From: Aliiroseovarius sediminilitoris
Lineage (GTDB): Bacteria; Pseudomonadota; Alphaproteobacteria; Rhodobacterales; Rhodobacteraceae
Direction: 5' to 3'
DNA length: 64,000 bases
NCBI RefSeq assembly: GCF_900109955.1
Contig: NZ_FOJB01000001.1
Span: forward strand, 2,418,001 to 2,482,000
Shown: in pieces, positions 56,157 to 64,000 of the stretch
How the letters are laid out: every line of letters starts with the position of its first letter
How positions within the stretch are numbered: the first letter of the stretch is position 1
The notes under the pieces: model-generated
The model's input: the letters and a program-made list of their open reading frames with translations, nothing else
Told to the model about the DNA's origin: nothing
Database searches by the model: none
Made by a program: the position numbers and the translations under genes

Positions 56157-56888
56157 ATGCCAGAAAGCATTCTAATCGTCGACGACGATCATCAGGTTAC
56201 CGAATTCCTCGAACGTTTCCTGTCAAAATACGCCTATCAGACTGCGTCAGCTGGGTCAGCGACGCAGATGAGTCTGCTGATGGAGCATCGCGAATTTGAT
56301 CTTGTCGTCCTTGATGTCGGCCTTCCTGACATCGACGGATTTCAGGTTGTTCGAGATTTGCGTCGCGTTTCGTCGATCCCGATCATCCTTTTGACGGTGC
56401 GGGATGAAGTCGTTGACAAGATTGTCGGGCTGGAAATCGGGGCCGATGATTATGTCGCCAAACCGTTCGAGCCGCGTGAGCTTCTGGCGCGGATCCGGTC
56501 TGTCCTGCGCCGTGCTTCAACAAAACCGGAACCTCAGGGAGCGCCGCAAGGCCCGGAAACAGTTTTTTCCGGGTTTCGGCTGGACACCGATACACGCAAG
56601 ATCGCGGCGCCATCCGGAACGAACGTACCTTTGACTTCGACCGAGTATTCGATACTGGTCGCGTTGGTTCAAAGATCCGGAGAAGTCGTGGGACGCGATC
56701 AATTGATGGACATGCTTTATGGTGGATCCGTTCACGTGACCGATCGCGCCCTGGATGCGCACATTGCGCGCATCCGACGCAAACTCGTGACAGCGGGTGC
56801 TGAACCAGACCTGATCAAGACCGTTCACGGATCAGGCTATGCCTTGGCTGCCAAAATTGGAACTCCCGGTGTTCAGGACTTCACATAA
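56157..56888 (+). CDS. OmpR-family response regulator
   Basis: A 243-residue regulator: receiver domain with LIVDDDH, phospho-acceptor Asp in LVVLDVGLPDIDG and lysine in VAKPFEPRELLARI, and a winged-helix C-terminus (VPLTSTEYSILVALVQRSGEVVGRDQLMDMLYGG, RALDAHIARIRRKL, TVHGSGYALA). Start ATG 56157 follows GAGAGAA. It is divergent from the hybrid kinase and the likely binder of the direct repeats at 53822-53871. Pairing with that kinase is inferred from adjacency. Confidence 0.88.
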   Translation: MPESILIVDDDHQVTEFLERFLSKYAYQTASAGSATQMSLLMEHREFDLVVLDVGLPDIDGFQVVRDLRRVSSIPIILLTVRDEVVDKIVGLEIGADDYVAKPFEPRELLARIRSVLRRASTKPEPQGAPQGPETVFSGFRLDTDTRKIAAPSGTNVPLTSTEYSILVALVQRSGEVVGRDQLMDMLYGGSVHVTDRALDAHIARIRRKLVTAGAEPDLIKTVHGSGYALAAKIGTPGVQDFT

Positions 56889-57315
56889 CCAATAGGAATT
56901 AGACATTTCCCCGTGCTTCCAAAATTACCAAGCAAAGCGTCTACAAATCTAGGGGCACCTCACGTCACGTGCTTCTGCATCAGTGCGCCGTATCTACAAT
57001 CACCCATTCCCATACATGGTTGATCCCGACGGGCCAAAACACCCAGAACTCGCCGGCTAAACCGAGAGCGCGGAAACTTGGGCGCGACGCCAATTTATGA
57101 CGCCGGACCCTGGCACCCTTAAGTGACCGATTTTTGCAGCGCCGTTTGACAAGGTTTTGCTCGGCCATTGCAGTCCCAGCCTATCTCAGAAGACATGATC
57201 TGAGCCTGTGCGCCGCCTGCCACGGTTCGTTTGAATAAACAGGCAATTGTCGGACTGCCATTTGTAATGTGCTCGCGGATTGCCACTGGGCAGTCTGACA
57301 ACCTATTGTTGATGC
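56889..57315. other. intergenic region before the quinol oxidase operon
   Basis: 427 bases with no supported gene. A 62-codon minus-strand frame at 56980-57168 ends with an aromatic-rich stretch (GEFWVFWPVGINHVWEWVIV), but it has no convincing ribosome site and no known family, so I do not call it. The cyo promoter must lie here. Confidence 0.5.
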
Positions 57316-58278
57316 ATGGGATTCGGAAATATCTCTTTGACGCGCTTCATCCTGCTTGCATTGGCATTGGTGGCAAGCGGCTGCACACGCGATGCTGGGT
57401 CTCTGCTCAACCCGAAAGGATCAATCGCGGCCGATCAACTGGGACTTCTCTATCAGGTGACAGCCGTTACGATGATCGCCGTCCTGCCCGTTCTTATTTT
57501 CGTTCCGCTGATGCTCTGGCGCTATCGCTACAACAACCGAGCCGCGAAATATGAACCCGGTTGGGACGAGTCCCGCAGGCTCGATCTGGTCATGTGGGGC
57601 GTGCCCTTTGCCATCATCGCCTTCCTGGGCGTCCTTTTGTGGCGCAGCACGACGCTTCTCGATCCTTATCGCCCGATCGAACCAGCCGCCGCGGCGACCC
57701 GCGTGCAGGTGGTCGGACTCGATTGGAAATGGCTATTTATTTATCCCGGTGAAGGCATCGCGACCGTGGGTGAACTGGCGTTTCCCGCGAGCCGCCCGCT
57801 GGCGCTGGATTTGACTTCGGACACAGTCATGCAGTCGTTCATGGTCGGGGCGCTTGGCGGACAGATCTACGCGATGCCGGGGATGCGCACGCAACTGCAC
57901 CTCAGCGCAGACAGCCCCGGCAACTACACCGGTGAGAACATGCAATATAGCGGTGAAGGCTTTCATACCCAGAAGTTTCGGGCGACCGCCATGACAGACG
58001 CGGGTTTCGCAAACTGGCTCGATGCGGCCCGTCAGGTCGCTGCGCCACTGGACGCCGCAGCCTATGCCACGCTATCCGAACGCGGCACCAAGGATGAACT
58101 GCGTGCGGCGTTTCCAACGGCGGTCACGCAGGACGGAGCAGTCGTTTTCCGTCTGGGCGACCCCGGATTGTTCGATACGATCATCGCGCGGTATCGCGGG
58201 TCAGTCCCCGTCCTGCCGGAACAGCAGCCCGGATCACTGTCGTTTCAAAACACTTTGCCCACTGGAGCCAAACCATGA
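57316..58278 (+). CDS. cyoA: cytochrome bo3-type quinol oxidase subunit II
   Basis: A 320-residue lipoprotein (lipobox LVASGC at about residue 23) with two membrane segments (LPVLIFVPLMLWRYR, VPFAIIAFLGVLLW) and a periplasmic cupredoxin-like domain. The CuA cysteines of cytochrome c oxidases are missing: the matching segment reads QYSGEGFHTQKF, as in CyoA. It therefore takes electrons from quinol, not from cytochrome c. First gene of a four-gene operon; its stop overlaps cyoB. Confidence 0.9.
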   Translation: MGFGNISLTRFILLALALVASGCTRDAGSLLNPKGSIAADQLGLLYQVTAVTMIAVLPVLIFVPLMLWRYRYNNRAAKYEPGWDESRRLDLVMWGVPFAIIAFLGVLLWRSTTLLDPYRPIEPAAAATRVQVVGLDWKWLFIYPGEGIATVGELAFPASRPLALDLTSDTVMQSFMVGALGGQIYAMPGMRTQLHLSADSPGNYTGENMQYSGEGFHTQKFRATAMTDAGFANWLDAARQVAAPLDAAAYATLSERGTKDELRAAFPTAVTQDGAVVFRLGDPGLFDTIIARYRGSVPVLPEQQPGSLSFQNTLPTGAKP

Positions 58279-60368
58279 TCGACCAGTGGAACTGGTTCAC
58301 AGGCAGGATCGGGATCGACAGTTTTTCAATTGTCGTTGCCTGGCAAAACCCGACCACAAGTGAGTTGATTGGCGCAGGAGCGGCGTCGGTCGTGGTGATC
58401 GGTGGGGCCGTGACGGTTGCCTTGCTGACGTGGTTTCGCCTCTGGGGACCGCTCTGGCGCAACTGGCTGACCAGCGTCGATCACAAGCGCATCGGAATCA
58501 TGTATGTGGTGCTGGCCTTCGTGATGCTGCTGCGTGGCGTGCTGGAAGGCGTGGTGATGCGCACGCAACAGGCGGCGGGTCTGGGCGGCGGTTTCCTGAC
58601 GCCGGAACATTTCGGCGAGCTATTCTCGACCCACGGCACGATCATGGTGTTTTTCGTCGCCATGCCGTTCGTGGCTGGATTGATCAATTATGTCATGCCT
58701 TTGCAGATCGGGGCGCGGGACGTGTCCTTTCCAGTGATGAACCAGATCAGCCTGGGTATGACGGCCGCAGCAGCGGCGCTTGTCATGGTCTCGCTGGTCG
58801 TCGGACAGTTTTCAACCGGTGGCTGGACCGGCTATCCGCCGTATACAGGCATGGATTTCCAGCCCGGCCCGGGCCCTGATTACTGGATCTGGTCAATCGT
58901 GATCGCGGGTGTCGGATCGACCCTTTCAGGTATCAACTTCGCTGTGACAATCTACAAGGAACGCGCGCCGGGGATGCACTTTTTCCGCATGCCGCTTTTC
59001 ACCTGGACCGCGCTTACCGCCGCCATCATCCTGATCTTCGCCATGCCGCCCCTGACGGTGGCAGCACTCATGCTGGCCGCCGACCGGTATCTCGACTTCC
59101 ATTTCTTCACCAATGACTTGGGCGGGAACATGATGAACTACATCAACCTGTTCTGGCTGTTCGGACATCCCGAGGTCTATCTGCTGGTGCTGCCCGCCTA
59201 TGGTGTCTACTCCGAGGTGATCGCGACCTTTTCGGGCAAGCGCCTGTTCGGCTATCCCTCGCTGGTCTGGGCGACGATGGCGATCGCGGTGCTGTCGTTC
59301 ACGGTCTGGCTGCATCATTTCTTCACCATGGGCCAGGGCGCCAACGTCAGTGCCGCCTTTGGCATCGCCACAATGCTGATTGCGGTGCCGACCGGCGTGA
59401 AGGTCTATGACTGGATGGCGACGATGTTCCGGGGGCGCATCCGGATGACGACCCCGATGGTCTATTCGGTGGGGTTCCTGATCCTCTTTGTGATCGGCGG
59501 CCTGACCGGCGTGATCCTTGCCAATCCGAGCATTGACACCCAAGTGCACAACTCGCTGTTTCTGGTGGCCCATTTCCACAACGTGCTGATCCCGGGCGTG
59601 CTGTTCGGGATGCTGGCGGGCTATCACTACTGGTTTCCCAAGGCCTTCGGGTTCCGTCTGGACGAGACGTGGGGGAAAATCGCCGCCTGCCTGTGGATCA
59701 TCGGGTTTTCTCTGACCTTCATGCCACTTTACGTCGTCGGATTGATGGGTATGCCGCGCCGGACCGTTGCCTTTGCCGATCCGGCCTTTCAGCCCTTCAT
59801 GCTGGTCGCCGTCATCGGGGCCGCGGTCGTCCTGTGCGCCGTTGGGGCGCTGGCCGTGCAGCTGTTCGTCAGCATCCGCGACCGGAAGGCAAACAACGTG
59901 TTTGCGGGCGATCCCTGGAACGGGCGCACTCTGGAATGGTTCACCTCCTCCCCGCCGCCCGATTACAACTTCGCCGTGGTGCCCGAGATCACGCAGCGCG
60001 ATGCCTTCGCCGTGGCCAAGGCATATGGCGACGCTTATCAGGAGCCACCGGAGTTCGAGGATGTCGAGATGCCCGCCAATACCGCGTTTGGTTTCATCCT
60101 CTGCGTCGCGGCGGGCGCGTTTGGCTTCGGGTTGGTCTTTTACATCTGGTGGCTGGCTGCCCTGTCCCTGCTGGTGATCGTTGGCGCGATGATCGCGCGG
60201 AGCTTCGTTGCGGAAACCGAGCGCACGATCCCTGCGGCCGAGGTCGCCGCCGATTATCGCCGCTGGCTCGATGCCGTGCGCGCCGCTGAGCCGGTGGACC
60301 GAACGCAAGAGCAAGGCGCCGCAAACCGTGGCCATGCCTTGCGCGAGCTGCCCGAGGGGGTCGTCTGA
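58275..60368 (+). CDS. cyoB: cytochrome bo3-type quinol oxidase subunit I
   Basis: The 697-residue catalytic subunit, with about fifteen membrane segments. The low-spin heme His is in FSTHGTIMVFF, the CuB His-Tyr pair in WLFGHPEVYLLVLPAYGVYS, and further CuB and heme ligands in HHFFTMG and VAHFHNVLIPGVLF. It has the N-terminal extension WFTGRIGIDSF typical of CyoB. It reduces oxygen to water and pumps protons, a high-capacity oxidase for oxic conditions. Confidence 0.94.
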   Translation: MIDQWNWFTGRIGIDSFSIVVAWQNPTTSELIGAGAASVVVIGGAVTVALLTWFRLWGPLWRNWLTSVDHKRIGIMYVVLAFVMLLRGVLEGVVMRTQQAAGLGGGFLTPEHFGELFSTHGTIMVFFVAMPFVAGLINYVMPLQIGARDVSFPVMNQISLGMTAAAAALVMVSLVVGQFSTGGWTGYPPYTGMDFQPGPGPDYWIWSIVIAGVGSTLSGINFAVTIYKERAPGMHFFRMPLFTWTALTAAIILIFAMPPLTVAALMLAADRYLDFHFFTNDLGGNMMNYINLFWLFGHPEVYLLVLPAYGVYSEVIATFSGKRLFGYPSLVWATMAIAVLSFTVWLHHFFTMGQGANVSAAFGIATMLIAVPTGVKVYDWMATMFRGRIRMTTPMVYSVGFLILFVIGGLTGVILANPSIDTQVHNSLFLVAHFHNVLIPGVLFGMLAGYHYWFPKAFGFRLDETWGKIAACLWIIGFSLTFMPLYVVGLMGMPRRTVAFADPAFQPFMLVAVIGAAVVLCAVGALAVQLFVSIRDRKANNVFAGDPWNGRTLEWFTSSPPPDYNFAVVPEITQRDAFAVAKAYGDAYQEPPEFEDVEMPANTAFGFILCVAAGAFGFGLVFYIWWLAALSLLVIVGAMIARSFVAETERTIPAAEVAADYRRWLDAVRAAEPVDRTQEQGAANRGHALRELPEGVV

Positions 60369-60991
60369 TGGCACAGGACACAATCAAGCACCCCGGCATC
60401 AACCTTGGTGCGCATCATGGACACGCCCACGACAAGGCCGAGACACTCGTCTTTGGCTTCTGGGTTTTCCTGATGAGTGACCTGATCATCTTCGGTTTGA
60501 TGTTCGCCAATTACATTACCCAACTGCCGGGCACGGCCGGCGGACCGGGGCCGAAAGATCTGTTCACCCTTGGCAGCGCCTTCACCCAAACCATGGTCTT
60601 GCTGGCCAGTTCGGTGACGTTCGGCATGGCGTCGCTTGCGCTGAAATACGAACGCGGAAAGGGCGCATTGCTGGGCTGGCTGGCGGTCACGCTGCTGCTT
60701 GGTGCGGCTTTCCTCGCGCTGGAGTTGCGGGACTTCTCGGACATGTTCGCCAAGGGGGCGATCCCCAGCCGCAGCGGCTTTCTTTCCGGGTTTTTCGGGC
60801 TGGTGCCGCTGCACGGGCTTCATGTGACTGCTGGGATTCTCTGGGGGCTGGTGCTGATGGTGCAGGTCGTCTCCGTCGGCCTGACGACGCCGGTCAAGAC
60901 GCGCCTGCTGCGGCTGGGGCTGTTCTGGCATTTCCTTGACATCATCTGGATCGGGATCTTCTCGATCATATATCTCGGAGGGCTGGCATGA
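60368..60991 (+). CDS. cyoC: cytochrome bo3-type quinol oxidase subunit III
   Basis: The 207-residue subunit with five membrane segments (WVFLMSDLIIFGLMFANYI, VLLASSVTFGMASLAL, LLGWLAVTLLLGAAFLALE, GLVPLHGLHVTAGILWG and FWHFLDIIWIGIFSIIYL). The WHFLDIIW motif is the subunit III signature. Its ATG overlaps the cyoB stop and its stop overlaps cyoD by four bases. Confidence 0.93.
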   Translation: MAQDTIKHPGINLGAHHGHAHDKAETLVFGFWVFLMSDLIIFGLMFANYITQLPGTAGGPGPKDLFTLGSAFTQTMVLLASSVTFGMASLALKYERGKGALLGWLAVTLLLGAAFLALELRDFSDMFAKGAIPSRSGFLSGFFGLVPLHGLHVTAGILWGLVLMVQVVSVGLTTPVKTRLLRLGLFWHFLDIIWIGIFSIIYLGGLA

Positions 60992-61302
60992 ACGACCGCG
61001 ACACCGAATTCCGCCGTGAGCGGCGGTCCTATCTGATTGGCCTTGGGCTGGCGCTGATCCTGACCGCGATCCCGTTCGGCGTGGTCGCCTGGGCCGGATG
61101 GTCCACCGGCGCCACGCTCTGGCTGATCGCCGGTTTCGGGCTGGTGCAGATCGTGGTTCACTTCCGGTTCTTCCTCCACATCGACTTCAGCCGGCAGAAA
61201 CGCGAAGACCTGCAACTCATCCTGTTCACGGTGCTTCTGCTCGCGATCATGGCGGGCGGCACCATCTGGATCATGGCGAGCCTTCAGACGAGGATGATGT
61301 GA
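60988..61302 (+). CDS. cyoD: cytochrome bo3-type quinol oxidase subunit IV
   Basis: A 104-residue protein with three membrane segments and the CyoD segment VQIVVHFRFFLHIDFSRQ. It stabilises the CuB site of subunit I. Closes the cyoABCD set; a cyoE heme O synthase is absent here and must lie elsewhere, or the oxidase carries another heme. Confidence 0.9.
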   Translation: MNDRDTEFRRERRSYLIGLGLALILTAIPFGVVAWAGWSTGATLWLIAGFGLVQIVVHFRFFLHIDFSRQKREDLQLILFTVLLLAIMAGGTIWIMASLQTRMM

Positions 61303-61322
61303 GCAACACGGAGGCCGACTGA

Positions 61323-62675
61323 TTGCATTGGGTGACCCAACATGCGCTGATTGTCGTCGGCGTCCTCGTGACCGCGCTTGCCGTGATCTTCGTGCTTCAG
61401 CAGCGTCGGACTGCACAATCGACGGCGGCCTGGGTGCTGTTCATCGTTCTTGTGCCCTATATCGCCATCCCGCTGTTCCTGATGCTGGGCTTTCGCAAGC
61501 AGGGATCGCGGTTTCCCCCCGTCGCGCTTATGGCGCCGATCGCAAGCACCGTTGCCGATGGCCCGGCAGCGCGGTCGCTGGCAAAGCTCGGGGCACCGCC
61601 TGCAACCAAGGGCAATACATTCACGCTGCACGACAGTGCCAGCACCGCTCACGAGGCTCTACAGGAAACGCTGGATGCTGCAAAAGAATCGCTGGATATC
61701 CTCTTTTACATCGTTGCGCCCGACGAGGCCGGAACAGCCTTTGTCAACCGGCTGACCGAGAAGGCGCGCGCCGGTGTAAAGGTCCGCCTGAACCTCGATC
61801 GCCTTGGCGCGCTGAAGCGGCCGCGCGCGGCGCTGAAGGAATTGCAATCAGCAGGTGGGGAAGTCCGCTACTTCTCTCCGTTCATACATCCGCCTGACAA
61901 CGGGCACATGAACCTGAGAAATCACCGGAAACTTGTCGTCGCCGACCGACGCCTGGTCTGGTCGGGGGGGCGCAACATCGGCTCTCACTATCTTGGACCG
62001 ACAGAGAATACCTGGACCGACCTGAGCTTTTGTGTCTCCGGACCCGCCGTGCAGCCGTTCATCGATGTCTTCGCATCAGACTGGGATGTGACCGGCAAGA
62101 CAGCCGCAGGGGACATGATCGGCCGGTGCAGATTCACCGGTGATGCGACCTTGCAGGTTGTTCCGTCCGGCCCTGACGAGCCTGGCGATACCCTATATCT
62201 GGCGCTGATGAACTTGATCCACAGAGCGCGCGACCGCGTCTGGATATCGACGCCATATTTCGTCCCGACCGAACCCTTGCAGCTTGCCCTGACCACAGCG
62301 GTTCGCAATGGCCTCGACGTGCGTATCATGGTGCCGGAACGGTCGAACCAACCCACCACGGATTTTGCGCGCGGGCCTTTCCTGCGAGACTTGCAGGAGA
62401 TCGGCGCAACCGTTCTTAGGCATCAGGGCGGGATGCTTCACGCCAAGGCCGGGTTGATCGATGACACCGGCTGGGTGGGCTCGGCCAATTTCGATATGCG
62501 CTCGCTGCTTCTGAATTTCGAGATCGCAATGTTCTGCCATGACACGGGCAGCAACGCCGCCCTCGAAGCGTGGTTTCAAACACAATTCAATGATTGCAAG
62601 CGCGGCGTGGCCAGCGCGCGCCTGCCACGCAGGGTGGTCGAGGGGGTCTTCCGGCTTGGTGCGCCGGTACTGTGA
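61323..62675 (+). CDS. cls: phospholipase D-family cardiolipin synthase
   Basis: A 450-residue membrane protein with two N-terminal membrane segments (LIVVGVLVTALAVIFVLQ and AAWVLFIVLVPYIAIPLFLMLG) and two HKD motifs (NHRKLVVADRRLVWSGGRN and HAKAGLIDDTGWVGSANFD). It likely makes cardiolipin or a related lipid. The start is TTG 61323, after GGAGG at about 61308-61312; it follows cyoD by 20 bases, so may be co-transcribed with the oxidase. Confidence 0.85.
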   Translation: MHWVTQHALIVVGVLVTALAVIFVLQQRRTAQSTAAWVLFIVLVPYIAIPLFLMLGFRKQGSRFPPVALMAPIASTVADGPAARSLAKLGAPPATKGNTFTLHDSASTAHEALQETLDAAKESLDILFYIVAPDEAGTAFVNRLTEKARAGVKVRLNLDRLGALKRPRAALKELQSAGGEVRYFSPFIHPPDNGHMNLRNHRKLVVADRRLVWSGGRNIGSHYLGPTENTWTDLSFCVSGPAVQPFIDVFASDWDVTGKTAAGDMIGRCRFTGDATLQVVPSGPDEPGDTLYLALMNLIHRARDRVWISTPYFVPTEPLQLALTTAVRNGLDVRIMVPERSNQPTTDFARGPFLRDLQEIGATVLRHQGGMLHAKAGLIDDTGWVGSANFDMRSLLLNFEIAMFCHDTGSNAALEAWFQTQFNDCKRGVASARLPRRVVEGVFRLGAPVL

Positions 62676-62949
62676 CGGCGCGGAACATGGACTGGATCGC
62701 ACCGCGTTTTCCAGACTCCTGTAGACGAAGGCAATCGGCGTGCTATCGTCAGGCGAGACGCGCGTTGGTTTCGATCACCTACGAATGTTCGCCGACATGA
62801 CTTTCAAGCAAGCCGGACCTCCATTCTCTCCGGGTAGGTTCAACGCTGCCGATCCGGGTTCTCAAGTTGCTGGCGAAATCATTGATTTTCTGTAATTTGC
62901 CACTTGTGGCGTCCGAGCCTATCGTTGCCGAAAAGAGGTTGGATACGCA
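62676..62949. other. intergenic region before the patatin-like gene
   Basis: 274 bases with no supported gene, terminator or repeat that I recognise. Confidence 0.6.
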
Positions 62950-64000
62950 ATGGATTCGGAAACGTCAGTTATTGTATTGCAGGGCGGCGGAGCGCTTGGT
63001 GCCTATCAGGGTGGTGCGGTCGAGGCGCTGTCTGACGCTGGCCATCCAATCGATTGGGTTGCCGGTATCTCGATCGGTGCCATAAATTCGGCCCTGGTCG
63101 CCGGAAATGCGCCAGGGAACAGAACGACGGCCCTCAGAAACTTCTGGGAAATGGTGTCGTCTTCCGCCGTTCCGGTCGGGTTCTTTGATGGTGTCCTGTC
63201 GCGTGGGTGGCTCAATGACATGAGCGCGGCGGGGACGACAATAACAGGCGTTCCCGGCTTCTTCAAACTGCGATTCCCTCCGGCCGGTATGTTGCCAAGA
63301 GGTTCCGTCGGCGCGCGCAGTTTCTACGATACCAGCCCTCTTCGCGAGACCCTGCTTGAGTTTGTCGATTTCGACCGGCTCAACAACGGGCCCGTGCGCT
63401 TGAGCGTCGGCGCGGTGAATATCGAGACCGGGAACATGACTTGGTTCGACAGCGCAGAGATGGAAATTCGCCCTGAACATATCATGGCCTCAGGTGCCCT
63501 GCCGCCGGGGTTCCCCGCAATCGAGATTGACGGAGCGTACTATTGGGACGGCGGCCTTGTTTCGAACACGCCGCTGCAATACGTGCTGGACGAACAGATG
63601 CCGGCAGACGACCTGTGCGTGTTTCAGGTGGATCTGTTCTCGGCGCGCGGTGCCGTCCCGACCTCGGTCTGGACCTCGGAAGCGCGTGAAAAGGACATCC
63701 GTTTTTCAAGCCGGACGCGGTTCAACACCGACATGATGCGCCGGATGCATCAAACGCGTGATGCGGCGCGACGTCTTTACGACAAGCTGCCACTGGAACT
63801 GAAGGATGATCCTGACGCCAAGGCGCTGGCGTCGGGAAATGCAGATCCGCGCGTCACGATTGCGCACCTGATCTATCGCCAGACGAAATACGAGCACCAA
63901 TCGAAGGACTACGAATTTTCGCGGCGTTCGATGCTGGATCACTGGGCTGCCGGTCGAAAGGATGTCGAGCGCACGCTGTCCCACCCGGACTGGAGGGCAA
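62950..64000 (+). CDS. patatin-like phospholipase with DUF3734, truncated by window edge
   Basis: An open frame from ATG 62950 to the window edge, about 350 residues so far. The oxyanion motif is VIVLQGGGALGAYQGG, the nucleophile elbow GISIGAIN and the catalytic Asp in YYWDGGLVSNTPL. From about residue 290, RQTKYEHQSKDYEFSRRSM and HWAAGRKDVERTL match the DUF3734 tail of this family. It should hydrolyse acyl lipids. It is not closed by a stop within the window. It has AGAGG about 15 bases before the start. Confidence 0.88.
   Translation, partial: MDSETSVIVLQGGGALGAYQGGAVEALSDAGHPIDWVAGISIGAINSALVAGNAPGNRTTALRNFWEMVSSSAVPVGFFDGVLSRGWLNDMSAAGTTITGVPGFFKLRFPPAGMLPRGSVGARSFYDTSPLRETLLEFVDFDRLNNGPVRLSVGAVNIETGNMTWFDSAEMEIRPEHIMASGALPPGFPAIEIDGAYYWDGGLVSNTPLQYVLDEQMPADDLCVFQVDLFSARGAVPTSVWTSEAREKDIRFSSRTRFNTDMMRRMHQTRDAARRLYDKLPLELKDDPDAKALASGNADPRVTIAHLIYRQTKYEHQSKDYEFSRRSMLDHWAAGRKDVERTLSHPDWRA

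Noticed and set aside
56980-57168. 62-codon aromatic-rich minus-strand frame as a gene
   Set aside because: No convincing start signal or family; shown only as part of the intergenic entry.
58926-60383. 485-codon antisense frame in cyoB
   Set aside because: Its composition is the typical His/Arg/Gln-rich shadow of a GC-rich membrane gene on the other strand.

Overview
The window looks like a chromosomal stretch of a marine alphaproteobacterium of the Rhodobacteraceae (Roseobacter group). This rests on the high-GC coding style, the set of conserved housekeeping blocks (two-domain malic enzyme, prpE with TTTGCAAA sites, cdd-deoB-add-upp salvage operon, DUF952-pyrD pair, MerR-fadE block) and intergenic hairpins of a kind common in that family. 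No rRNA, tRNA, CRISPR array or intact insertion sequence was seen.

Layout. 1-467: a possible partial ORF and mostly empty DNA. 468-4141: msrB-msrA, then modABC for molybdate uptake. 4138-14504: a putrescine block with a gamma-glutamylputrescine oxidase-like flavoenzyme, a putrescine-type transaminase, a GntR/FCD regulator, a potFGHI-type ABC transporter, a puuA-like ligase and a second puuB-like oxidase; several palindromes lie around the regulator gene. 14597-21122: flavodoxin, ushA-like nucleotidase, DUF952 protein, pyrD, ArsC-like protein, MATE exporter and two PaaI-type thioesterases. 21597-28861: two MerR regulators and a fatty-acid or branched-chain acid degradation block (acyl-CoA dehydrogenase, small protein, GST, thiolase, FadJ-like enzyme). 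28935-33368: sulfotransferase, DMT transporter, acyl-CoA synthetase and a degenerate M48-like membrane protein. 33390-36607: nucleoside salvage operon. 36815-46416: malic enzyme, prpE, an unusual AAA+ regulator, NAD kinase, glyA, a small membrane protein and an alpha/beta hydrolase.

46417-62675 is the most interesting part. After about 800 bases with no convincing gene there is a minus-strand cluster: a class I cytochrome c (broken), two di-heme cytochrome c peroxidases, a Tat-exported Rieske subunit, an arsenite-oxidase-family molybdopterin catalytic subunit and a DUF2478 protein. Two peroxidases attached to an AioBA-like pair are the signature of the dissimilatory iodate reductase system (idrA, idrB, idrP1, idrP2) rather than of arsenite oxidase. 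A hybrid histidine kinase and a divergent OmpR-type response regulator lie directly upstream, and the intergenic DNA before the operon carries ATGTGACG-type direct repeats at 10-base spacing. A complete bo3-type quinol oxidase operon (cyoABCD) and a phospholipase D-type synthase follow. A patatin-like phospholipase runs off the right edge.

How they fit (inference): molybdate taken up by ModABC would feed the molybdenum cofactor of IdrA; electrons from the quinol pool would reach IdrB/IdrA through a periplasmic c-type cytochrome; the peroxidases would remove hydrogen peroxide formed during iodate reduction; and the two-component pair would switch the operon on. The linked cytochrome c gene has both a lost heme ligand and an internal stop, so electron delivery must use another cytochrome, or the island is beginning to decay, or the assembly has errors there.
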